Assembly (NCBI GenBank): GCA_943908365.1
Contig: CALTTH010000009.1
Location: 1-64,000 of the forward strand
DNA from: an uncultured Hyphomicrobiales bacterium
GTDB taxonomy: Bacteria > Pseudomonadota > Alphaproteobacteria > Rhizobiales > Rhizobiaceae
Reading direction: 5' to 3'
DNA: 64,000 bases
Shown: piece after piece, positions 26,219 through 34,532 of the stretch
Position numbering within the stretch: the first letter of the stretch is position 1
Layout of the letters: every line of letters starts with the position of its first letter
The notes under the pieces: model-generated
Told to the model about the DNA's origin: nothing
The model's input: the letters and a program-made list of their open reading frames with translations, nothing else
Database searches by the model: none
Made by a program: the position numbers and the translations under genes

Positions 26219-27154
26219 TCAATGCGCAGCAATCATGAAATCCGCAATCAGTCCGTAATGGTTGGACCCCAGATTGTTGGGCATGCGCTGAACGCTGAGG
26301 AGGGTCGCGGGCTTTCGGGCGAAGACATGATCAATCGCAATACCGAACCGTCCGGCCCTGATTGGCCATGTCGCGGGTTCCCAGCTGACTTTCTCCAGCT
26401 GCACAGTTTCCATGAAGCGGCGCATATCCGGAACCACGCTGGCGGAATTGAAATCCCCGCCGAGAATGACAGGACCTTTCATGCTTCTCAGCGCATATGA
26501 AAGGTTGAGCAGTTCGTCGCCATGGTTCTCGTCGAAATAGGGTTTTGTCAGATGCACCTGCGCGAGATTGAGCGTGACACCATCAAAGTCAATCTGGGCA
26601 AAACCGGCGCGCTCTGGGCTGACATAGCTTAGCGTCCCGATCCTGGCATCGCGCAAGGGTCGCTTGGACAGCATCAAAAGATCGCAGGACGCTGTGCCAG
26701 AACCACAGCCGAGGCGATAGGGGTAGGTCTGCTGCAGACGGGGCAAAACGCTGCGGAGGGCTGCGGCCTCCATGATGTAAACGACATCGGCTTGAGAGGA
26801 GAGGATGGCGTCTGCAATTGATTCGGCGCTTCGTCGATTTTCGCGCAGCACATTGAAAGACATGAGACGGAAAGGTTTGGCGCCTGCCGCGTATTGCCTA
26901 TCGGTGACGAAATCATACTGCATGGAAACAGCGTGCGCGGCCAGAACCAACGACCATGCCAGAAGTGCTACGAAGAGACGCGAGCGAAGGACAAAGAAGC
27001 AGATGATGGAGGCAAGAGCGGCCAGCACCGCGATATGCAGCTGGAAACTGTTGACGAAGGCCAGAAGCCAAAAATCTCTTATATATCTGATGCTTATAGA
27101 AAAAAGAGCTGCGATGATCGCCATTGAGGCGATGCAGGTGAGCCGTGCTTTCAC
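26219..27154 (-). CDS. Endonuclease/exonuclease/phosphatase family membrane protein
   Basis: Protein of 311 residues with about three N-terminal membrane helices (9-25, 28-55, 60-78) and a catalytic domain of the DNase I-like fold on the outer face. Motifs: MSFNVL (Asn), VVYIMEA (metal-binding Glu), VILGGDFNSA, AIDHVFA and the final SNHYGLIADF (catalytic His). Members act on nucleic acids or phosphoesters of lipids; substrate is not predictable here. GTG start with GGGA upstream. Single gene, divergent from petABC. Confidence 0.88.
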   Translation of the reverse strand: MKARLTCIASMAIIAALFSISIRYIRDFWLLAFVNSFQLHIAVLAALASIICFFVLRSRLFVALLAWSLVLAAHAVSMQYDFVTDRQYAAGAKPFRLMSFNVLRENRRSAESIADAILSSQADVVYIMEAAALRSVLPRLQQTYPYRLGCGSGTASCDLLMLSKRPLRDARIGTLSYVSPERAGFAQIDFDGVTLNLAQVHLTKPYFDENHGDELLNLSYALRSMKGPVILGGDFNSASVVPDMRRFMETVQLEKVSWEPATWPIRAGRFGIAIDHVFARKPATLLSVQRMPNNLGSNHYGLIADFMIAAH

Positions 27155-27464
27155 GCTTTAGTCCCCGTCTTCTCGCGCTCCCGGATGTCGCTTAGCACGG
27201 CCCATGCCCGCACACAATGTTGCTGGATGGACAGCCGGCTGAGAAAAACGGACGAAAAAGATACCGCTCGAGGCGAAATTACGGCAGCTTTGTGTGCTTT
27301 CCTCTTGCCAAGGTCGGGCATATTTTGCGATCACACATATAAGCGCGATTTTTTCTTCGCGCATGCATGACCAAGACGCTGGGGATGGGGTTTGTCTTGG
27401 ATCAAATCGGAGCGGGAGGACTCATGCGATTTTCAACGAAATTAGCGCAGAGGATGGTGTAGCG
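27155..27464. other. 310-nt region upstream of petABC
   Basis: Divergent region between the phosphatase-fold gene and petA. Contains the bc1 operon promoter, which I cannot place confidently, and near its end a 12-codon ORF with a strong ribosome-binding site (27424-27462). Confidence 0.5.
27424..27462 (+). CDS. Candidate 12-residue upstream ORF before petA
   Basis: ATG 27424 is preceded by GGGAGGA at 3-nt spacing and reads MRFSTKLAQRMV before a TAG two bases ahead of the petA GTG. The petA start has only AGAGGA at 10 nt, so coupled translation from this ORF is plausible. It may equally be chance placement of a Shine-Dalgarno. Confidence 0.35.
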   Translation: MRFSTKLAQRMV

Positions 27465-28043
27465 GTGAGCGAGCACGTAAATGACCATGACGCGTCGGGT
27501 GAACCCACCCGTCGCGATTTTCTTTACCTTGTGACGGGTATGGCCGGTGCCGTTGGCGCCGCTGCCGTTGCATGGCCTTTCATCGACCAGATGCGCCCCG
27601 ATGCATCCACGCTTGCACTCGCTTCCATTGAGGTCAATGTTGCCAGCGTCGAGCCCGGCATGTCGCTGACCGTCAAGTGGCGCGGCAAGCCGATCTTCAT
27701 CCGCAACCGCACCGAGAAGGAAATTCAGGAAGCCAATGCCGTTCAACTGGCCCAGCTGAAGGACCCGGTTGCCCGCAATGCCAACCTTGCGCCCGATGCA
27801 CAGGCCACCGACATCGACCGCTCGGCCGGTCAAGGCAAGGAAAACTGGATCGTCATGATCGGCTCCTGTACCCACCTCGGCTGCGTTCCGCTCGGTCAGG
27901 CGGGCGATTTCGGCGGGTGGTTCTGTCCCTGCCATGGCTCGCACTACGATACGGCGGGCCGCATTCGCAAAGGTCCGGCGCCGGAAAACCTGCATATTCC
28001 GACCTTCGCATTCACATCCGATACCGTGATCAGAATCGGATAA
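27465..28043 (+). CDS. petA: Ubiquinol-cytochrome c reductase, Rieske iron-sulfur subunit
   Basis: Rieske [2Fe-2S] subunit of the cytochrome bc1 complex, 192 residues, anchored in the inner membrane with its cluster domain in the periplasm. A Tat-type motif TRRDFLYLVTG precedes the single helix (about 19-40). Cluster ligands lie in CTHLGC (Cys135, His137) and CPCHGSH (Cys154, His157). I choose GTG 27465 because it gives the family's usual MSEH-like N-terminus and length; upstream in-frame starts would add about 57 unrelated residues. First gene of petABC. Confidence 0.96.
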   Translation: MSEHVNDHDASGEPTRRDFLYLVTGMAGAVGAAAVAWPFIDQMRPDASTLALASIEVNVASVEPGMSLTVKWRGKPIFIRNRTEKEIQEANAVQLAQLKDPVARNANLAPDAQATDIDRSAGQGKENWIVMIGSCTHLGCVPLGQAGDFGGWFCPCHGSHYDTAGRIRKGPAPENLHIPTFAFTSDTVIRIG

Positions 28044-28056
28044 GGGGACAGATGAA

Positions 28057-29340
28057 ATGAGTGGTCATTCCAGTTACCAGCCATCGACCGGTATCGAGAG
28101 ATGGGTCGATTCCCGCCTTCCGCTGCCGCGTATGATCTATGACAGCTTCGTGGCCTATCCGGTTCCGCGCAATCTGAACTACGCCTATACCTTTGGCGCC
28201 ATGCTCGCCGTCATGCTGATCGTGCAGATCCTGACGGGCGTGGTGCTTGCGATGCATTATGCTGCTGAAACGACGGTTGCCTTCACCTCCGTCGAGAAGA
28301 TCATGCGCGACGTGAACCATGGCTGGCTGTTGCGCTACATGCACGCCAATGGTGCGTCCTTCTTCTTCATCGCGGTCTATCTGCATATTGCCCGCGGTCT
28401 CTATTACGGCTCCTACAAGGCGCCGCGCGAAATCCTCTGGATCCTCGGCTGCGTCATCTTCCTTCTGATGATGGCAACCGGCTTCATGGGTTACGTTCTG
28501 CCCTGGGGCCAGATGTCCTTCTGGGGTGCGACCGTTATCACAGGCTTCTTCACCGCCTTCCCGCTGGTTGGCGAGTGGATCCAGCAGTTCCTGCTCGGCG
28601 GCTTTGCTGTCGATCAGCCGACGTTGAACCGCTTCTTTGCGCTTCATTACCTGCTGCCCTTCATGATTGCCGGTGTCGTTATCCTGCATATCTGGGCGCT
28701 GCATGTGACCGGCCAGACGAACCCGACAGGCGTCGAGGTCAAGAGCAAGACGGACACGGTTCCGTTCACGCCCTATGCGACGCTGAAAGACGCGCTAGGC
28801 GTCTCGATCTTCCTGATCGTCTATGCCTGGTTCGTCTTTTACATGCCGAACTTCCTCGGCCACCCCGACAACTACATCATGGCGGACTCGTTGAAGACGC
28901 CGGCTCACATCGTGCCGGAATGGTACTTCCTGCCATTCTACGCCATGCTACGTGCCATCACCTTCAATGTCGGCCCGATCGACTCCAAGCTCGGCGGTGT
29001 TCTGGTGATGTTTGGCGCGATCGTCGTCCTTTTCTTCCTGCCATGGCTCGATACATCCAAGGTTCGCTCCGCGGTCTATCGCCCCTGGTACAAGCTGTTC
29101 TTCTGGATCTTCGTTGCCAATGCCATCATGCTTGGCTGGCTCGGCTCGCGTCCAGCGGAAGGCCTCTACGTCACGATGTCTCAGCTGGGTACGCTCTACT
29201 ACTTCGGCTTCTTCCTCCTCATCATGCCTCTTCTCGGCCTGTTCGAGACGCCAAGGCGAATCCCGAATTCGATCACCGAGGCCGTTCTTGAAAAGAACGC
29301 CAAGGCGACCACAGACGCACCTGTCGGCGTGAAGATCTGA
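28057..29340 (+). CDS. petB: Cytochrome b of the bc1 complex
   Basis: Eight-helix integral membrane cytochrome b, 427 residues, carrying hemes bL and bH and the quinol oxidation site. Heme-ligand histidines are in HGWLLRYMHANGASFFFIAVYLHIARGLYYGS and HYLLPFMIAGVVILHIWALHVTG, and the Qo-site PEWY motif is present (VPEWYFLPFYAMLR). Starts 13 nt after petA with AGGGGA upstream. Here it is separate from cytochrome c1; some related bacteria fuse the two. Confidence 0.98.
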   Translation: MSGHSSYQPSTGIERWVDSRLPLPRMIYDSFVAYPVPRNLNYAYTFGAMLAVMLIVQILTGVVLAMHYAAETTVAFTSVEKIMRDVNHGWLLRYMHANGASFFFIAVYLHIARGLYYGSYKAPREILWILGCVIFLLMMATGFMGYVLPWGQMSFWGATVITGFFTAFPLVGEWIQQFLLGGFAVDQPTLNRFFALHYLLPFMIAGVVILHIWALHVTGQTNPTGVEVKSKTDTVPFTPYATLKDALGVSIFLIVYAWFVFYMPNFLGHPDNYIMADSLKTPAHIVPEWYFLPFYAMLRAITFNVGPIDSKLGGVLVMFGAIVVLFFLPWLDTSKVRSAVYRPWYKLFFWIFVANAIMLGWLGSRPAEGLYVTMSQLGTLYYFGFFLLIMPLLGLFETPRRIPNSITEAVLEKNAKATTDAPVGVKI

Positions 29341-29355
29341 GTGCGGGAGAGAGTG

Positions 29356-30270
29356 ATGACAATGAAAAAGCTTGTAACGGGCATCGCGCTCATTGCCGCG
29401 CTTGGCGGGTTTACCGCAACTGCAGCAGAAGAAGGCCACGGCGATCTCGCCGCCGAAACGACCCACGCGATTGCAGGCGGGCACTTCCCCATCCTGAAGC
29501 CGCATGAGGAGACGTGGTCCTTTGCTGGTCCCTTCGGCAAATATGACAAGGGTCAGTTGCAGCGCGGCCTTAAGATCTACAAGGAAGTCTGTTCCGCCTG
29601 CCACTCCATGAACCTGGTTTCCTTCCGTACGCTTGAGGGCCTCGGCTACTCGGAAGATCAGGTCAAGGCCTTCGCTGCGGAATATGAAGTGCAGGACGGT
29701 CCGAATGCCGACGGTGAAATGTTCACCCGTAAGGCCGTACCATCCGATCACTTCCCGTCGCCATATCCGAACAAGGAAGCGGCTGCTGCCTCCAATGGCG
29801 GCGCTGCCCCGCCGGACATGTCGCTGCTCGCCAAGGCACGCGGTGTTGAACGTGGTTTCCCGCAGTTCATCATCGACATGATCCCGATCGTCGGCGGTTA
29901 TCAGGAAGGTGGCCCGGATTACATCCACGCGCTGCTGACAGGATATCAGGAGCCGCCAGCCGGCATCAAGAACCCGGATGGTTCTGATTACAAGGTTCCG
30001 GAAGGCACCCACTTCAACCCGTATTTCGCCAGCGCCACATCATTGAAGATGGCTCCGCCCATCAGCAACGATCAGGTGACCTATGATGACGGCACGCCGC
30101 AAACACTGGAGCAATATTCCAGAGACATCTCGGCCTTCCTGATGTGGGCTGCAGAGCCCCATTTGGAACAGCGCAAGCGCACCGGTTTCATGGTGATGAT
30201 ATTCCTGTTCATCTTCACGGCACTCATCTACCTCACGAAGAAGTCGGTTTATTCGCGAAAAGAGCATTGA
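29356..30270 (+). CDS. petC: Cytochrome c1 of the bc1 complex
   Basis: Membrane-anchored c-type cytochrome of 304 residues. A signal peptide (about 1-24, ending ATAAEE) precedes the heme motif CSACH (Cys79, Cys82, His83). The distal Met ligand is in SLKMAPPISNDQ. One C-terminal helix (TGFMVMIFLFIFTALIYLTKK) anchors it. I choose ATG 29356, 6 nt after GGGAG, over the GTG at 29341. Last gene of the operon, followed by an intrinsic terminator. Confidence 0.96.
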   Translation: MTMKKLVTGIALIAALGGFTATAAEEGHGDLAAETTHAIAGGHFPILKPHEETWSFAGPFGKYDKGQLQRGLKIYKEVCSACHSMNLVSFRTLEGLGYSEDQVKAFAAEYEVQDGPNADGEMFTRKAVPSDHFPSPYPNKEAAAASNGGAAPPDMSLLAKARGVERGFPQFIIDMIPIVGGYQEGGPDYIHALLTGYQEPPAGIKNPDGSDYKVPEGTHFNPYFASATSLKMAPPISNDQVTYDDGTPQTLEQYSRDISAFLMWAAEPHLEQRKRTGFMVMIFLFIFTALIYLTKKSVYSRKEH

Positions 30271-30295
30271 TAGCTTTCGCATAATCTAAGTAAAC

Positions 30296-30323
30296 AGCCC
30301 CGCGGTCGCCCGCGGGGCTTTTT
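30296..30323 (+). terminator. Intrinsic terminator of petABC
   Basis: Nine-pair stem AGCCCCGCG / CGCGGGGCT with 6-nt loop, followed by TTTT. Ends the bc1 operon 26 nt after petC. Confidence 0.9.
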
Positions 30324-30344
30324 CGTGACGTGCGGGAGCGCTCG

Positions 30345-30737
30345 ATGACGAAAATCCGTACTGTAGGCTGTTTATGTGGCTCGATCCGCTTTGAAACCAG
30401 GGCCGCGCCGCTCAATGCTCACACGTGCTCCTGCGAGATCTGCCAGCGGCACTCTGGTGCGACCAGCCTCACCTGGTTGGAGTTCAACGCGGACGATGTC
30501 CTCTGGATAGGCCCCGGCGGTACGCCATCGACCTCTCGCTCCTCCGATTATTCCAGCCACGCCTTCCTCGCCGCTTGCGGCAGCACGCTTGGCGCAATCG
30601 ACGAGGGTCCGGTCGTCGCGCTTGTCTGGGCAAGTTTTGACGATCGTGAGGATGAGACGTTATGGCCTTACGCCGATTCCTTCGAAGATCTCTGCCCGGT
30701 ATGGGCCAAAACGCCGAGCATGACGACCAGCGAATAA
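30345..30737 (+). CDS. GFA-domain protein
   Basis: Small protein of 130 residues of the GFA (glutathione-dependent formaldehyde-activating) fold, a zinc-binding beta protein. Cys motifs: GCLCGSIRFE, CSCEICQRHSG and AACGSTLGAID fit the usual set of zinc ligands. ATG 30345 has GGGAG 6 nt upstream. Most GFA proteins have no proven formaldehyde role, so the function is open. Stands alone between the petABC terminator and apt. Confidence 0.87.
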   Translation: MTKIRTVGCLCGSIRFETRAAPLNAHTCSCEICQRHSGATSLTWLEFNADDVLWIGPGGTPSTSRSSDYSSHAFLAACGSTLGAIDEGPVVALVWASFDDREDETLWPYADSFEDLCPVWAKTPSMTTSE

Positions 30738-30822
30738 GGGCCGTGCCTTTTTCGTTTGTTCGCCGACATCAACTTGATAAGGTGCGGCCACCTTCCAACC
30801 TGCCACATCCATTGGACATATC

Positions 30823-31365
30823 ATGACCGCTATTGCCTCGGAACTTGCTGCCGCCATTCGCTCCATCAACGACTATCCGAAGCCCGGTATCATCTTTCGC
30901 GACATCACCACGCTTCTCGGCAATCCGCGTGCCTTCCGCCGCGCCGTGGATGAACTCGTCAATCCCTATGCGGGCACCAAGGTCGACAAGATCGCCGGCA
31001 TCGAAGCGCGCGGCTTCATTCTGGGCGGCGCCATGGCGCACCAGCTCTCCACAGGCTTCGTGCCGATCCGCAAGAAGGGGAAGCTGCCGCATACGACGGT
31101 GCGTGTTGCCTATAGCCTCGAATATGGCGTCGACGAGATGGAAATGCATGTGGACGCTGTTCAGCCGGGCGAGAAAGTCATTTTGGTGGACGACCTGATT
31201 GCAACCGGCGGAACGGCCGAAGGCGCCGTGAAGCTGTTGCGGCAGATGGGCGCCGAGATTGTCTCAGCCTGCTTCGTGATCGACCTTCCCGATCTTGGCG
31301 GTCGCAAGAAGCTGGAAGATCTTGGCGTTGAGGTGCGGACGCTCGTGGAGTTCTCTGGGCACTGA
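30823..31365 (+). CDS. apt: Adenine phosphoribosyltransferase
   Basis: Purine salvage enzyme making AMP from adenine and PRPP; 180 residues, standard length. N-terminal PKPGIIFRDIT, the GIEARGFILGGAMA loop and the PRPP-binding motif VILVDDLIATGGTA (about 122-135) identify it. Cytoplasmic dimer. Its Shine-Dalgarno is weak. Monocistronic, convergent with the methyltransferase gene. Confidence 0.97.
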   Translation: MTAIASELAAAIRSINDYPKPGIIFRDITTLLGNPRAFRRAVDELVNPYAGTKVDKIAGIEARGFILGGAMAHQLSTGFVPIRKKGKLPHTTVRVAYSLEYGVDEMEMHVDAVQPGEKVILVDDLIATGGTAEGAVKLLRQMGAEIVSACFVIDLPDLGGRKKLEDLGVEVRTLVEFSGH

Positions 31366-31383
31366 TCCTGAAGAGGCGACTGC

Positions 31384-32001
31384 TTAGGTCTTGGTATGGA
31401 TTTTTTTCAGGACGATCCAAGTCCAAGTAACACCTGAAGCTCGATTGCCTGCTTGAATCGAATCGGTCTCCAAGGCCCGGATTAGGCCGAGCCCTGCCTT
31501 CTTCGCCTGGGCGATCTCTTCGTCCGGACGGATTGGGTAGGATGGCCGTCCTGCCGGCGACGGCCCGTGCCGCAGAGACATGATCAGCAGCCCGCCTTCC
31601 CCCATCATGCGGGTCAGGACGTCCAAGGCAGGCTGGCGTTGTTCGCTTTCGATGTGGTGCCATACTCCGCACAACGTGATGAGATCGAAGGGCGCGTGGG
31701 CGAGGGTTTTATCGAGCGCCGGCAAGCTGTCACTAAGCCACCTGATTCTCTCGGATGAATGCAGGCGCATGCCGGGCTCGCGGAGTTCACTCACCGGCTC
31801 CACCGCCAAAACTTCGTGGCCTTGACTTGCAAACCAAGCGGCATCACGACCGGTTCCGGCACCGATATCAGCAATGCGGACAGGACGGATGGGCAGCAAA
31901 TCCAAAACGGGCGCGTAGACCTCGCGGCAGTCCAGATTATCGAAGCGAGATATGAGTTCAGGGGTCGCTGCCTCTGCGTAGCCTTTCAGAACATCTGTCA
32001 T
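31384..32001 (-). CDS. Class I SAM-dependent methyltransferase
   Basis: Protein of 205 residues. Motif I is VRIADIGAGTGRDAAWFASQGHEVLAVEP in pieces at about 42-70, and motif IV-like LITLCGVWHH follows. Its target is not predictable; related small methyltransferases act on quinones, small molecules or tellurite. It sits downstream of the MaoC pair with a 30-nt gap and could be co-transcribed. The Shine-Dalgarno is weak. Confidence 0.85.
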   Translation of the reverse strand: MTDVLKGYAEAATPELISRFDNLDCREVYAPVLDLLPIRPVRIADIGAGTGRDAAWFASQGHEVLAVEPVSELREPGMRLHSSERIRWLSDSLPALDKTLAHAPFDLITLCGVWHHIESEQRQPALDVLTRMMGEGGLLIMSLRHGPSPAGRPSYPIRPDEEIAQAKKAGLGLIRALETDSIQAGNRASGVTWTWIVLKKIHTKT

Positions 32002-32031
32002 CCGCCGGTGATCCCGCCTGCTGCGTTGCCT

Positions 32032-32499
32032 TCACTCGAACTCCAGCACCTTGCTTTCAAACGTGACCACGAGCTCGCCATGTTGGTTGACGCCTTCGTT
32101 CAGCGTCGTGTTCATCAGCAGGCCGGGCCGCGAGGCGAGCGGGCGGGCAGCGAGAAGGGTGGCGAAATAGGTGACGTCGTCGCCGGCATAGACCGGGTGC
32201 AGCCATTTGAGATTGACGATGCCTGGGGAGGGACCGAGCTTGGGCGGCTCGATACCTTCGCTCATCAATCGCTTCACTTCCTTCGTCCAGTAATTCAGGA
32301 AGCACTTCATCCACGATGCGCTTGTCTGCCAGCCGGATGCACAAAGACCGTCGAAGACGGAGTTCTTTGCCCCTTCTTCACTGAGGTGGAATGGCTGCGG
32401 ATCAAATTTTTCGGCATAGCGGATGATCGATTCGGCCGAGAAGTGGACCGTGCCGAGTTCGAGTTTGTGGCCCACGGGGTAGAGTTCGGTGAACTTCAT
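32032..32499 (-). CDS. MaoC-like hot-dog dehydratase (second of pair)
   Basis: Single hot-dog protein of 155 residues. Catalytic-type segment FDPQPFHLSEEGAKNSVFDGLCASGWQTSASWMK holds the Asp and His expected for (R)-specific enoyl-CoA hydratases (D-x5-H). Starts by ATGA overlap with the first MaoC gene, so the two are translationally coupled and may form one dimer. Probable role in fatty-acid or branched-chain acyl-CoA catabolism; substrate unknown. Confidence 0.9.
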   Translation of the reverse strand: MKFTELYPVGHKLELGTVHFSAESIIRYAEKFDPQPFHLSEEGAKNSVFDGLCASGWQTSASWMKCFLNYWTKEVKRLMSEGIEPPKLGPSPGIVNLKWLHPVYAGDDVTYFATLLAARPLASRPGLLMNTTLNEGVNQHGELVVTFESKVLEFE

Positions 32500-32951
32500 G
32501 GCGTCGCCTCCGCCGATGTTGCCAGCATGGCATTCAGTTCGACAATGCAGACCGTGTCGCCGTGCTGATTTTGCAGTTCATGGCGGAGCCTGACGACGCC
32601 TCGGTCGGGCCGGGACTTCGACACGCGGCGTTCGACAACCGTCGAGGAGCCTGTCAACGTGTCGCCCGCCAGAACCGGCTTCTTCCATTCGACAAAATCG
32701 ACGCCAAGTCCGGCGTGGGCGGTTGATTGACCGATATAGCTGTCTACCGTCATGCGCATCAGCATCCCGCATGTGTGCCAGCCGGAGGCGGCGAGGCCGC
32801 CCAGAATGCTGGCCTTGCCGGCTTCTTCCGAAAGATGCATGGGCTGCGGATCGAATTCCATCGCAAATTCAATGATTTCTTCCGCCGTCACCGTTTTTGG
32901 TCCAAGCGGAAAGCTGCGCCCGGGCGCAAAATCGTCGAAACTGTATTTCAC
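32496..32951 (-). CDS. MaoC-like hot-dog dehydratase (first of pair)
   Basis: Hot-dog protein of 151 residues, similar to its neighbour (FDPQPMHLSEEAGKASILGGLAASGWHTCGMLMR). The catalytic Asp/His pair is present. I start at GTG 32951 because GGAGGAG lies 7 nt upstream, which the track's longer frame lacks. Two adjacent MaoC genes are usual in Rhizobiaceae. The upstream region carries the palindrome CCTTTACGTAAAGG. Confidence 0.9.
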   Translation of the reverse strand: MKYSFDDFAPGRSFPLGPKTVTAEEIIEFAMEFDPQPMHLSEEAGKASILGGLAASGWHTCGMLMRMTVDSYIGQSTAHAGLGVDFVEWKKPVLAGDTLTGSSTVVERRVSKSRPDRGVVRLRHELQNQHGDTVCIVELNAMLATSAEATP

Positions 32952-33083
32952 GAGCTTACTCCTCCGTCCCGTGATGCTCAGGGCCGGTCTGGACACTCCG
33001 ACAGGTCGATCCCGCAATGCACATCGCGCACCTTTGCGTCAGGTTTCCAAACACGTTCCAAATGCAAGCTAACGCAAATGTTC

Positions 33084-33097
33084 CCTTTACGTAAAGG
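33084..33097. promoter_or_regulatory. 14-bp palindrome, possible acyl-CoA-catabolism operator
   Basis: CCTTTACGTAAAGG is perfectly symmetric and lies 133 nt before the MaoC pair. The TTTACGTAAA core resembles sites reported for MerR-type LiuR regulators of branched-chain acyl-CoA degradation in proteobacteria. The link is from that resemblance and from the MaoC context. Confidence 0.35.
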
Positions 33098-33280
33098 TCA
33101 GATTGGTCGCGGGTTGATGAAAATCGATGATGGGTGAGAGGCGTGGATGCGCTTGGTACGTGAAGCTGTAAATGATGCTTCCTCCCACCGGGAAGTGCAC
33201 TCATATCGAACGCTACCCACGCAAGCCTCGATTAAAGCGCGGGTGACGCGGGGACGGCAGGAATTTTGCAGCCGTCCGAG

Positions 33281-33308
33281 CGCCGCAGGTGTTTCGCCAC
33301 CTGCGGCG
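33281..33308 (-). terminator. Hairpin downstream of ychF
   Basis: Stem CGCCGCAGGTG / CACCTGCGGCG with a 6-nt loop, 8 nt past the ychF stop on the minus strand. No T-run follows, so termination strength is uncertain. Confidence 0.55.
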
Positions 33309-33316
33309 AGACTTGA

Positions 33317-34420
33317 TCAGGTGTTGAAGCGGAAGTGGATGACGTCGCCGTCCTGAACAACATATTCCTTGCCTTCATCGCGGCCCTTGCCAGCTTCCTT
33401 GGCACCGACTTCGCCCTTGTAGGCGACGTAGTCGTCATAGCCGATGGTGAAGGCGCGGATGAAGCCGCGCTCGAAATCGGTGTGGATGACGCCCGCAGCC
33501 TGCGGGGCCTTGGTGCCGCGAACGATAGTCCAGGCGCGGCATTCCTTCGGGCCTACGGTGAAGTAGGTGATGAGATCGAGGAGGTGATAACCGGCGCGGA
33601 TCAGCCGGTCGAGGCCAGCTTCTTCGAGCCCGAGGGCCGACAGGAATTCCTTGGATTCGTCTTCCGGCAGCTGTGCGACTTCGGATTCGATCGCGGCGGA
33701 AATGATGACACATTCGGCACCTTGCGCCTTTGCCATTTCGGCAACCGCCTTGGTGTGTTCGTTGCCATCGACGGCATCGGCTTCCGCCACATTGCAGACG
33801 TAAAGGACCGGGTGTGAGGTCAGAAGGTTCAGGCCCTTGAGGACTTCGATCTCATCGGCTGCCAACGTCTTCAGCAGAAGGCGGGCGGGCTTGCCTTCGT
33901 TGAGGAGCTTGATCACGGCTTCCATGACCGGCAACTGCGCGAGCGATTCCTTGTCCTTGGACGTGGCGCGCTTGCGGGTCTGTTCGACACGGCGCTCCAG
34001 GCTTTCCAGATCGGCAAGCATCAGCTCGGTTTCGATCGTGTCGGCATCGCCAACCGGGTTGATGCGGCCTTCGACATGGGTAATGTCGTCATCTTCGAAG
34101 CAGCGCAGCACGTGAACCACGGCATCCACTTCGCGGATGTTGGCCAGGAACTTATTGCCGAGGCCTTCGCCCTTCGATGCGCCGCGCACGAGACCGGCGA
34201 TATCGACGAAGGAGATGCGGGTCGGGATGATTTCCTTCGAGCCTGCAATGTCGGCCAGAACGCGCATGCGGGCATCCGGCACGGCAACTTCACCGGTGTT
34301 CGGCTCGATGGTGCAGAAGGGATAATTTGCCGCCTGTGCTGCCGCCGTTTTTGTCAGCGCGTTGAAGAGGGTGGACTTGCCGACATTTGGCAGGCCGACG
34401 ATACCGCATTTGAAGCCCAT
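33317..34420 (-). CDS. ychF: Redox-regulated/ribosome-associated ATPase YchF
   Basis: OBG-family P-loop protein of 367 residues that prefers ATP. G1 GLPNVGKSTLFNALT, G3 DIAGLVRGASKGEGLGNKFLANIRE, and in place of the usual NKxD the YchF NVAE (VLYVCNVAEAD). The C-terminal TGS domain ends ...VVQDGDVIHFRFNT. Binds ribosomes and is linked to stress response. It lies two genes downstream of pth, the conserved bacterial neighbour, with an ExoD-like gene between. Confidence 0.97.
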   Translation of the reverse strand: MGFKCGIVGLPNVGKSTLFNALTKTAAAQAANYPFCTIEPNTGEVAVPDARMRVLADIAGSKEIIPTRISFVDIAGLVRGASKGEGLGNKFLANIREVDAVVHVLRCFEDDDITHVEGRINPVGDADTIETELMLADLESLERRVEQTRKRATSKDKESLAQLPVMEAVIKLLNEGKPARLLLKTLAADEIEVLKGLNLLTSHPVLYVCNVAEADAVDGNEHTKAVAEMAKAQGAECVIISAAIESEVAQLPEDESKEFLSALGLEEAGLDRLIRAGYHLLDLITYFTVGPKECRAWTIVRGTKAPQAAGVIHTDFERGFIRAFTIGYDDYVAYKGEVGAKEAGKGRDEGKEYVVQDGDVIHFRFNT

Positions 34421-34532
34421 GGCTTAAACCTGTCTTTGACTTTTGAAATTTTCGTTGCGAGCCTTTTGCGGAAACGGCAGGATAAGGTCAAGCCGTGTGA
34501 GGGTAAAGGGCGAGAAATCCGCCCCTTGGACC

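Larger units (their letters stand above)
32952..33316. other. 365-nt intergenic region
   Basis: Upstream of the MaoC pair and downstream of ychF on the minus strand. Contains TTTGCGT (33033-33039) and ACGCAAA (33072-33078) as a loose dyad, the CCTTTACGTAAAGG palindrome and a hairpin behind ychF. I find no coding ORF. Confidence 0.5.

Noticed and set aside
27294..27464. In-frame N-terminal extension of petA
   Set aside because: The extra 57 residues are unlike Rieske proteins and would displace the Tat signal from the N-terminus.
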